Positions 27,435 through 35,183 of a stretch of DNA of 64,000 nucleotides are shown here, piece by piece. Position numbers and translations under genes: made by a program. Every line of letters begins with the position of its first letter. Position 1 is the stretch's first letter. Source of the DNA: Kiritimatiellia bacterium (GTDB taxonomy: Bacteria; Verrucomicrobiota; Kiritimatiellia; JAAZAB01); assembly GCA_028718125.1 (NCBI GenBank), contig JAQUMN010000009.1, positions 1 to 64,000 on the forward strand, in the 5' to 3' direction. Below the pieces are notes generated by a model. The model was not told the DNA's origin, searched no databases, and worked only from the letters and a program-made list of their open reading frames with translations.

Positions 27435-30400
27435 TTGAGTAAACGTGGCAAGCTGGGCGTTGTTCTTGTGGCACTTTGGACAGGTGCCATGGCTCAAGCC
27501 GGGATTCAGGTGACGGCCACCGACAAGCTGGCCGATGGCGCCGCGTATTGCCCCGATATCAGCCCGGACGGCAAGGCAATCGTATTTGCCCGCACGGAAG
27601 GTACGGCGGGCAATATATGTCTCCTGGATACGGAGGCCGGATTCGCTACGGAATCCGGCTTGGTCCAGGTAATCCACAAAGCGGCGATGTTCCCAACGTT
27701 TTCGCCCGATGGCGCCCTGATTTGTTTCGCAACCGACCGGCACATCGGCGTCATGAAGAACGACGGATCCGGTGTCAGAATTCTCACAACCAACCATTAC
27801 AGCGCCAGCCCGCATTGGGCGCCGGACGGGAAAACGATTTATTACATCGAGATCCAAAATAACAAGCTGGGAGTCTTCGCCCTGGATGTTGATGCCGGGG
27901 CAAGCCGGATCGTTTCCCAGCGCAACGAGATGGATGCCGTGCCATCGCCGGACGGCAGCCATATAGCCTTTGTGTCTGCCGAGCCGAACGGCGCGCGCGC
28001 CCTGGGCGTGATGGGCGCGGATGGAAGTAATCCGCGCCTGCTTCTGCGCGGGAACACGTCTTCGGGAGGGTATTTTGCCACGCAGTGGTCGCCGGACGGC
28101 AAATGGATTTTGATGGTGTATTCCCTGATGCAGCCGGCGGACAATATCATGGCCCTGTCCATTGATGGCCTTCAGCGGGTGATGTTGACTTCGGATAATG
28201 CCCGCAATTCGACGCCGGTCTGGTCGCGGGACGGCAAAACGATCCTGTTCACCAAATTGGCGCAGCAAGGCAAGAAAGAACTTCAAACGCTTTACCGCAT
28301 GGAAGTGGCGGTGGATAGCGCCGGGATCGAGGATCGCCTGGCGACCCTGGGCACAGTATATGACCCGGCTGATAAAAAACCTTCTGAATTGGCGATACCT
28401 CCGCTGGTGGGTCCGGATCTCAAGGTCCCTCTGAACGTGGAGCCTGTGCCCGGCTCGGTGGAAAGCGTCTGTTTGAACGGGCAATGGGAAGCGATCTTCG
28501 GCAAGGGCTCAAATGCTCCTCCCGAAACGGGATGGAAGCCTGTAGGCATTCCTTCATGGTTTACCCCGTGGGGATCGTCCACGGAGCCTGTCTGGTTCCG
28601 GGTGCGGTTTGTGGTGCCTTCGGAGTATCGGAGTTTTCCTTATGCGGAATTGAATATTTCCTGCGTGGACGTGGCCGGCGGCGCCGCCGCGTATTATTTG
28701 AACGGCGTACAGGTGGGTCAAAGCCCCGCCAAGCCCTCGCCCGACATACCGGTACGCATCCGCCTGGACGACCGGCTGCGCTGGGGGCAGACGAACGAAC
28801 TCCAGGTATTTTTGCAGGCAAGCAAATGGGCTTATCCCCCCAAGGGGATTCGGGGCGACGTGTACCTGAAATTCTATCCTGCCTTGTATGTTGACAACAT
28901 CATTGTGCGGACCTCGGTGCGCAAACAAACGATCGAATCGCGTGTCTATGTGCGCAACCTGACGAAGCAAGCAGCCGACGTGACGGTAACCGGCGACATC
29001 AAGGAAGAGGATGGCCGCGCGGCGTTGGAATTCGAAGCCCAGCGGGTGACGGTGCCGCCGGGAGCCATGACGGAGGTCCTGTTTGCCAAAGCCTGGACGA
29101 ATGCCGTCCTGTGGGGGTTCGGCAATTATGGGACGCAGCATCTCTACTTCGCGCATCATGCCGTCGAGCAAAAAGGGAAGCCTGCAGGTCAGGCATTTGC
29201 GCGCTTCGGGTTCCGGGAGTTCTGGGCGCAGGGGATCGAATTCATGTTTAACGGCAAGCCGTTTTTCATCAAGGGCGATCTATGCGGGCTCCGGGACTAT
29301 TATCAGAACCGCGGTTTTGTACTGCGCCAATTCCAGTTCCTGCGGGAAGGCAACATGAATTTTATTCGCCACCATCCGGGCCTGTATACCTTTGCCGGCC
29401 ACGACGTCTGGTATGACGTGGCGGACGAAGTCGGCATGCTGGTGGAACCCCAGCTGTATTTGAATGGCTCTTATGGCGACACCGGAGTGGAAATGCAATG
29501 GCGCGAATTTATCTGGGCCCATGCGAACCACCCCAGCATCGTCATCTATTCGGCCGATAACGAGTGCCTGAGCGCTTCCTTGCCCATGCCTGCGGTATAT
29601 TCCAGGATGAATTATCGCGGCCAACTGCTGCACGCTTTGGATCCAACCCGGCTGGTCGAATGGCATGGCAGCCCCGGTCTGTCGGTAGCCGCGGCCATGG
29701 GACTATATGACAACATGCAGGTTTGGAACACGCATCCCTACGGGACGCCGCTGGGGGATGCGTTAAAGGCGCACATGCAGGCGTTTCAATACAACGGCAA
29801 AGTCCCGATTCATGTGGGTGAAATGGTCGTTTCGTTTGGTGGTGGGCCGTTCAATTGGTGGACGACGCCCGGCGAAATCGTCCGTTCCAAGCCCCTGCAA
29901 AATGCCTATGCGCTGGCGGGTGATAAATTAGCCATGGATATCCGCTCGCTCGCCGAGGCCGGCGCGCGCGGCGCCAGCCTGTGTAGTTCCGAAGGTTCGG
30001 TCCAGTCCGGTCCTGATGGCGAAGGCGGGTTTTCGTTCGGGCCCTGGCAGGAAGAATCCATGCGTGTGGACCGGCTGATGAAAGACGGAAAGCCCATCGC
30101 TCCGGGCGCGCCGCCGCAGGGAGAAACAAGGGTTAATTCCCCGACCGTCGAGATTAAATGGCCAAGCCTGTCCGGCCGGGGCATGCGGCCAGCCAGCATG
30201 GGTGCGGGCGGATATGTAACCGGCTCCAGTTCCCGCCTGATCAACTGGTTCGATCCATCGCGACCGGCCTATACCTACAATGGGGCCATGCTCAAGGTCC
30301 GCGAGGCGTTTCGGGATGTAGATGGCCAGGAACCCGGTCCGTTGGCCGCACTTTTGAAACCGGAAGTGGTGGTCATGTTTGCGCCCGGCGATACACCGGC

Positions 30401-32429
30401 CGCGGGCGTGTTTGTGAATGTTCTACCGCAGGAAGGTCAACCCTGGGAGGGCTTTGCGGTCATGACCGACACCAATGGCACGGCCTGGTTCGTTTTGCCG
30501 GCTGCCGGGCGCTACCAGGCTTCCGCGACCTGGAACGGGATATCATACACGAACACCTTTGTTGCCACGACTTCGCCCATGCCGCCCCGCGAGAAATCAG
30601 GTTACGATCACGTCCAGTTTGTGGACCTGGCCGGCAAGCGGGCGGAAAAAATGCGGACGGAATGGCTCCCGCTTCCGGCCATTGTGACCGTAAGCAATCG
30701 GATGGAGATTGACTACGGAACGGAGTCGGATAAACCTCAGCCTGGCAAACCGCGTAAGCCTTCAAGGGACTATGCGGGTGGACCGTACCGTCCTGACCGC
30801 AATGGGTTCATTCGGAATTGGCTGGTCTGCGGTCCGTTCCCAAACGTGTTTGATCCCGTAAAACAAGCGCCGAGCGGGCTGGTTACCGATTACTTAAAAG
30901 ACTCTGGCGGCGAGAGCGGCATAATACCGGCCTTTGCCATGCGGCATAAGGTCATGTTTCCGGAGGGTCAGTCGTGGAAACCGGGCGCCACGGAAGTCTT
31001 CTGGGATTATCTGGCCAGTTCCAAATCACGGGTTAATTTGCGCGTGCTGACCGCTCCGGAGATGGATATCACAGGGCCTCCCTCCAATGTGGTCGGCTAT
31101 GCCGCCTGCTATGTGGAGGTGGAAGCCGATACGGAATTACAGCTGGCTCTGGGCTTTGACGACAGCGGCAAGGTTATCCTGAACGGGGAAACCGTCGGCG
31201 TCTTTCCGGAGCATGGCGCTGCCCGGGAGGATGCATCCATTGTACCGGTACGTTTGAAAAAAGGGCGTAATCGGCTGTTATTGAAAGTGGACCAGAGCAC
31301 GGAGTATTACGGATTTTTCTGCCGGTTCCTCAAAGACCAGAAGCCATTCACGGAATATAGAGTATGGCTGAAAGCCGCGGGATATTCGGACACGCATTAC
31401 GTGGACAAGAATAATGCAAATCCTGTTCCGCCCTATACCAATGGCTGGAGTTCGGCGGCCACGAATATCCAGGATGCAGTGAACCAGGCGGCGACGATTG
31501 ACGGCGCTGTTATCCTGGTTGCCCGCGGGGTTTATTATTTGTCCGGTCCCATTCAGATTGATAAGGCTATTACGTTGAAAGCCTCCGGCGTTGATCCGGC
31601 CGATACTGTGATTCACGGTAATTATCCGTTCCGTACCAACCGGTGCATCGAGATCTATCATACCGGCGCACGGGTGGAGGGGTTTACCATCACGGAGGGC
31701 AAACTGCATACCGCCAGGGGGGGCAAAGCGCTGGATGGGGAGCGTGGCGGCGGCATCATCATGTTCGGCGGCACGCTCGCCAACTGCATCGTCGCAAGCA
31801 ACAGTGTCGCGGACCTCTGTCAATACGGGGGCGGAATCCACGTTGCCCAGGGAGTGAATTTGATAACGAATTGCACGATCAGGAACAATACGGCGCAGGA
31901 AATGGGCGGCGGGGTGGCTGTCGCAAAATTGGCAGCATGCACCATTGCAAACTGCCTCATTGCGGAAAACTCCGTGAATGAAGCTCAAAGCCTCCGCGGG
32001 GGCGGAGGGGTATACAGTGATTCAACCAATTGTATTGTGAGGGATTGTGTTATTCGCGGAAATACGGCCCTGTATGAGGGTGGCGGATTTGCGGGGAAGG
32101 GGCTTGTGGAGCACTGCACGATCATATCTAACTTTCAGCGCCTGGGCCCGGGCTATGCCGGGGGAAATCGCGACGGGAGCGGGGGCTCCGTCCGCGGCAT
32201 GCTGCGCCATTGTTTGATTGCCGGGAACAGCAGCGGAGGGAATGACGGCGCAATCGGACTATGGGCTGGCAGCATCCTGGAAAACTGCACGGTGGTGTCC
32301 AACCGCAACGGCGGCGTTCTTTTTCTCTACGGCGGTGCGATCACGAACTCGACCATTCACCATAATGGCGCCTGGGATATGAAGACCAATGCCGGCGCCT
32401 TCGAATATCCGGCTGGGAAAACCAAATAA
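27435..32429 (+). CDS. Secreted propeller/GH2-like glycosidase with C-terminal beta-helix, tandem copy 2
   Basis: A 1664-residue exported protein, a tandem duplicate of the gene at 23447. The start is a TTG at 27435. AAAGGAT (27424-27429) lies 5 bases upstream, and the N-terminus then aligns residue for residue with copy 1 ('MSK'). The order is signal peptide, beta-propeller, GH2 domains, barrel with Glu710 (acid/base, 'YSADNECLS') and Glu796 (nucleophile, 'HVGEMVV'), then C-terminal beta domains. From about residue 1319 it carries an extra beta-helix module absent from copy 1. That module begins 'DTHYVDKNNANPVPPYTNG', the same opening as the free-standing beta-helix proteins. The fusion may anchor the enzyme to polysaccharide or to the cell surface (inference). 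Confidence 0.8.
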   Translation: MSKRGKLGVVLVALWTGAMAQAGIQVTATDKLADGAAYCPDISPDGKAIVFARTEGTAGNICLLDTEAGFATESGLVQVIHKAAMFPTFSPDGALICFATDRHIGVMKNDGSGVRILTTNHYSASPHWAPDGKTIYYIEIQNNKLGVFALDVDAGASRIVSQRNEMDAVPSPDGSHIAFVSAEPNGARALGVMGADGSNPRLLLRGNTSSGGYFATQWSPDGKWILMVYSLMQPADNIMALSIDGLQRVMLTSDNARNSTPVWSRDGKTILFTKLAQQGKKELQTLYRMEVAVDSAGIEDRLATLGTVYDPADKKPSELAIPPLVGPDLKVPLNVEPVPGSVESVCLNGQWEAIFGKGSNAPPETGWKPVGIPSWFTPWGSSTEPVWFRVRFVVPSEYRSFPYAELNISCVDVAGGAAAYYLNGVQVGQSPAKPSPDIPVRIRLDDRLRWGQTNELQVFLQASKWAYPPKGIRGDVYLKFYPALYVDNIIVRTSVRKQTIESRVYVRNLTKQAADVTVTGDIKEEDGRAALEFEAQRVTVPPGAMTEVLFAKAWTNAVLWGFGNYGTQHLYFAHHAVEQKGKPAGQAFARFGFREFWAQGIEFMFNGKPFFIKGDLCGLRDYYQNRGFVLRQFQFLREGNMNFIRHHPGLYTFAGHDVWYDVADEVGMLVEPQLYLNGSYGDTGVEMQWREFIWAHANHPSIVIYSADNECLSASLPMPAVYSRMNYRGQLLHALDPTRLVEWHGSPGLSVAAAMGLYDNMQVWNTHPYGTPLGDALKAHMQAFQYNGKVPIHVGEMVVSFGGGPFNWWTTPGEIVRSKPLQNAYALAGDKLAMDIRSLAEAGARGASLCSSEGSVQSGPDGEGGFSFGPWQEESMRVDRLMKDGKPIAPGAPPQGETRVNSPTVEIKWPSLSGRGMRPASMGAGGYVTGSSSRLINWFDPSRPAYTYNGAMLKVREAFRDVDGQEPGPLAALLKPEVVVMFAPGDTPAAGVFVNVLPQEGQPWEGFAVMTDTNGTAWFVLPAAGRYQASATWNGISYTNTFVATTSPMPPREKSGYDHVQFVDLAGKRAEKMRTEWLPLPAIVTVSNRMEIDYGTESDKPQPGKPRKPSRDYAGGPYRPDRNGFIRNWLVCGPFPNVFDPVKQAPSGLVTDYLKDSGGESGIIPAFAMRHKVMFPEGQSWKPGATEVFWDYLASSKSRVNLRVLTAPEMDITGPPSNVVGYAACYVEVEADTELQLALGFDDSGKVILNGETVGVFPEHGAAREDASIVPVRLKKGRNRLLLKVDQSTEYYGFFCRFLKDQKPFTEYRVWLKAAGYSDTHYVDKNNANPVPPYTNGWSSAATNIQDAVNQAATIDGAVILVARGVYYLSGPIQIDKAITLKASGVDPADTVIHGNYPFRTNRCIEIYHTGARVEGFTITEGKLHTARGGKALDGERGGGIIMFGGTLANCIVASNSVADLCQYGGGIHVAQGVNLITNCTIRNNTAQEMGGGVAVAKLAACTIANCLIAENSVNEAQSLRGGGGVYSDSTNCIVRDCVIRGNTALYEGGGFAGKGLVEHCTIISNFQRLGPGYAGGNRDGSGGSVRGMLRHCLIAGNSSGGNDGAIGLWAGSILENCTVVSNRNGGVLFLYGGAITNSTIHHNGAWDMKTNAGAFEYPAGKTK
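28518..29185. repeat. 668-bp tract identical to 24515-25182
   Basis: Second copy of the identical tract within the tandem GH2 genes. Upstream of it (about 28060-28517) the two genes differ by only a few, mostly synonymous, changes. Downstream they diverge gradually and then strongly after the barrel. Confidence 0.85.
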
Positions 32430-32467
32430 ATCAACCGGCAATAATCCTTAAATATGGAGTGATTAGC

Positions 32468-34291
32468 ATGAGGATAAGTACGTTCTTTCTGCTCGCGGTC
32501 GGAATGACAACCTTGGCGATGACGCATGTGGTTTCCGGGGCGGCTGACACGGTCGCGGAGGACATGGCGACCCATCAGCCTGCCCGCGCCGTGCCACCGG
32601 CCACCGCTATGGCACCCCTGATACGCGGCGCCTATTTCGACACTGCCATCCGTCCGGAGTATTTCGGCTCGAATCACCTTCCGGCCCGGACCAATGCGCC
32701 CGTGATCATCCCCGCCCTGAGGATCATGCTGGCCGGCACGCCGCCTATAAGAATTCCTGCAACCCGATTTGAGGTCAGTAAGGTCGACGCAAAGCTCTGG
32801 GAAAAGGGCATGACGATCTGGGCGGAGATCGATATTGAAAAGGGGACCGGGACGATCGCGTTGGATGCACTGGATAGCCCACGTTTTGAGCGTAACAACA
32901 ACATCCTGGTGGCCGTTTATAAACCGGCAACGGGACTTGCGTCCGTGATCCCGGTGGCGGAATCAGCCGAAGAACAGGCGCAATTTATCCGGCAAATGCG
33001 CAACCATCAGATCCGGCATGCGGGCATCACGGCCCTGATGGCGGACAAGCTGTTAGCGTTGACTAAAGAGCCCGCCAGTGTCATCGAATGGAAACGAGGC
33101 AAAGACTACCTGGACAAGCATCCGCCGCGCAAAGCCGACAAGCTTTTTCGCATCCTGCTGCTGGGCGATTCGCTGGTAACGGCGCTCGACGGCATTATCA
33201 AAACACCTGACGGCAAGAACGGGATGGTGAACACCAACGCGCTATCGAAGTTAGGAGTGGATGTTGCACCGCCGTTCATGGAGTATCGCAATGTCCCCTC
33301 AGTGTTCTACGAACTGCTGATTCAGCAGCGAAGTTATGGCCAGCCTTGGCAGGGGGACATCGAATTCCGGCGTTTCAGCCACAAGGATTTCAAGTATGCC
33401 GGTAAATGGGAGAGCAACCAGTTGATCGAGAGCAGGTATCCGGAATGGGAAAAACTGGGCTTGCCGCGCTTCTTCGATTACAGGAGTCCGGCGGCTGTGG
33501 GGGATTCCATGGAAATCAAGGTCAAGGGCAGGCGCTATGTCAACATAATCTACGCTAAGCGCTTTGAAAGCGGCAAGTTCCGTATCGAAGTGGACGGCGT
33601 CAAGGTCCGTGACGTTAATTGCGCGGAAGGCCTGAAATACGACAACAAATTCTCGAATTCGAAAATTTATTCGGTGAACGATGTGGTGGACTGCCGGGAG
33701 CCGCTCGATCTTGGGAATGACAAGGAGCATACCATTCGCATCGTGGCGGCGGATGTGTCCAAGCCCGTCCGCATCTGGGGCGTCGAGATGTGGAATACGC
33801 CGAGTTTCATCGTAATGAACGGCGGAAAGTCGGGGCTGTGCGTAAACCACTTTGCCGGCGTTATTGACCAGACCGGCAAATATTTGCAGCCGGACATTAT
33901 TGTGCTGGAAGTAAGTGCCAATGACCAGCCATACCAATTCAGGGAGAATCTCACCGCCTACAGGGCCATCATCAACCGGTGCCAACACTCAGGCGTGCCG
34001 ATTGTTTTCGCCATCCCTCCGCTGGCGTTTTACAGTCCGTGGTGGAAGGACACCATGAACAATGTTCGAACGTTGCTGGATAGTTTGCATATTCCTTACA
34101 TTGACATGCAGAAACAGTTAATCCTGGAAGCCGAGAACAGCGGATTGCCGCTTGAGTATTATCAAAAGGAAGACGGGCATCCAAATATACCCGGCATTGA
34201 GGCCTTTGCCCGGGAACTCCTGTTGCCGTTTCTGAATGACGGGATCCTGCAGACCGATATGTTCAAGGGCGATAGTGGCTGGAATAACTAA
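32468..34291 (+). CDS. Secreted SGNH/GDSL-type hydrolase
   Basis: A 607-residue protein. ATG 32468 is 8 bases after GGAG (32456-32459); an in-frame GTG at 32459 overlaps that site and is rejected. It has a signal peptide ending 'VVSGAADT'. Residues about 30-170 form an extra N-terminal domain absent from the cytoplasmic paralogue at 9434. The SGNH part has Ser235 in 'LLLGDSLV', a jelly-roll insert ('YAKRFESGKFRIEVDGVKV'), 'VSANDQ' as the block-III Asn, and Asp569/His571 in 'EDGHPN'. It is probably an exported carbohydrate O-deacylase. Having an exported and a cytoplasmic form in one locus suggests de-esterification on both sides of the membrane. Confidence 0.85.
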   Translation: MRISTFFLLAVGMTTLAMTHVVSGAADTVAEDMATHQPARAVPPATAMAPLIRGAYFDTAIRPEYFGSNHLPARTNAPVIIPALRIMLAGTPPIRIPATRFEVSKVDAKLWEKGMTIWAEIDIEKGTGTIALDALDSPRFERNNNILVAVYKPATGLASVIPVAESAEEQAQFIRQMRNHQIRHAGITALMADKLLALTKEPASVIEWKRGKDYLDKHPPRKADKLFRILLLGDSLVTALDGIIKTPDGKNGMVNTNALSKLGVDVAPPFMEYRNVPSVFYELLIQQRSYGQPWQGDIEFRRFSHKDFKYAGKWESNQLIESRYPEWEKLGLPRFFDYRSPAAVGDSMEIKVKGRRYVNIIYAKRFESGKFRIEVDGVKVRDVNCAEGLKYDNKFSNSKIYSVNDVVDCREPLDLGNDKEHTIRIVAADVSKPVRIWGVEMWNTPSFIVMNGGKSGLCVNHFAGVIDQTGKYLQPDIIVLEVSANDQPYQFRENLTAYRAIINRCQHSGVPIVFAIPPLAFYSPWWKDTMNNVRTLLDSLHIPYIDMQKQLILEAENSGLPLEYYQKEDGHPNIPGIEAFARELLLPFLNDGILQTDMFKGDSGWNN

Positions 34292-34312
34292 CGCTTGAAG
34301 GGGAGCAATAAT

Positions 34313-35122
34313 ATGGCGGGCGAACCTGTTCTCATGCGGGTCGATCTGGTGAAGGCCCTGCGTTCTGTCGGACTGCACCCGGGAGATCACGTGGTTGTGC
34401 ACAGTTCGTATCGCAGCCTGGGCGAAGTGGATGGCGGACCGGAAACGGTCATCGACGCATTGCTGGAAACCATCGGCCCGGCGGGTAATCTGATGCTTCC
34501 CACCTTCAACTACACGCGCCCGCTGCCAAAGCCGTGCTACGATCCCGCAGTTACCCCGGCCCGCACAGGCATTATTGCGGAACTCGGCCGACGCCGGCCG
34601 GGCGCCGTGCGCAGCCTGCATCCCTCGCATTCGGTGGCCGTGCTGGGACCGGACGCGGCGGAACTTGTTGCGGGCCATCTTGAACATCGCGCGGTGGGCG
34701 TGGGTAGTCCCCTTGACAAGTTGGCGCAGATGGGCGGCAAAGTGCTGCTGCTGGGAGTAGGGCACGTCAGCAATTCCATGATTCATATCGGCGAAGAACA
34801 CGCGGGCGTCCCGAAAGCCTCCGTGTGGAAAGAGATTCCGCAGGTAGGAGTACGCCTGCCTGACGGAACAATAGTCATGCACGCGCTCGATTCCTCGCCT
34901 TCCTGCAGCGCCGCTTTCGGCGCGGTGGAGTATGGGTTGCGCAGCAAAGGATTGATTTGCGACGGGCGCCTGCCGTCCGGAAAATGTTTCCAGGCGATGC
35001 GTGCAGCCGACGTGATCGCTGTCGTGTGCAGGATGATTGCCGCCAAGCCGGATATTTTGCTCTGTACCCGTCCTGAGTGCCGGCCCTGCGCCGGCACGCG
35101 GAACGCGATATCTGGAAGTTGA
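34313..35122 (+). CDS. AAC(3)-family N-acetyltransferase
   Basis: A 269-residue cytoplasmic protein. AAGGGGAG lies just upstream of ATG 34313; a TTG at 34295 in the same frame overlaps that site. Family blocks are intact and in order: 'VVHSSYRSLGEVDGG', 'LMLPTFNY', 'RSLHPSHSVAVLGPDA', 'PLDKLAQMGGKVLLLGVGH'. The His in 'HPSHS' fits the conserved AAC(3) active-site region. The family uses acetyl-CoA and includes aminoglycoside 3-N-acetyltransferases, but also environmental members acting on other amines. Set among sugar genes, it more likely acetylates an amino sugar than an antibiotic (inference). Confidence 0.85.
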   Translation: MAGEPVLMRVDLVKALRSVGLHPGDHVVVHSSYRSLGEVDGGPETVIDALLETIGPAGNLMLPTFNYTRPLPKPCYDPAVTPARTGIIAELGRRRPGAVRSLHPSHSVAVLGPDAAELVAGHLEHRAVGVGSPLDKLAQMGGKVLLLGVGHVSNSMIHIGEEHAGVPKASVWKEIPQVGVRLPDGTIVMHALDSSPSCSAAFGAVEYGLRSKGLICDGRLPSGKCFQAMRAADVIAVVCRMIAAKPDILLCTRPECRPCAGTRNAISGS

Positions 35123-35183
35123 CGCGCACAGCGCGCATCGAAGCATAGATTCTGTACACTCAAAAACAAAAGGAGTCAGCGAT

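Noticed and set aside
27366..28484. 372-codon - strand frame over the second GH2 gene, similar to a frame over the first copy
   Set aside because: The similarity simply reflects the tandem duplication of the + strand gene. No independent signal supports an antisense gene.
34313..35122. Aminoglycoside resistance gene
   Set aside because: The AAC(3) fold is clear, but the setting is a sugar locus with no mobile or resistance context. Resistance is not supported by the sequence alone.
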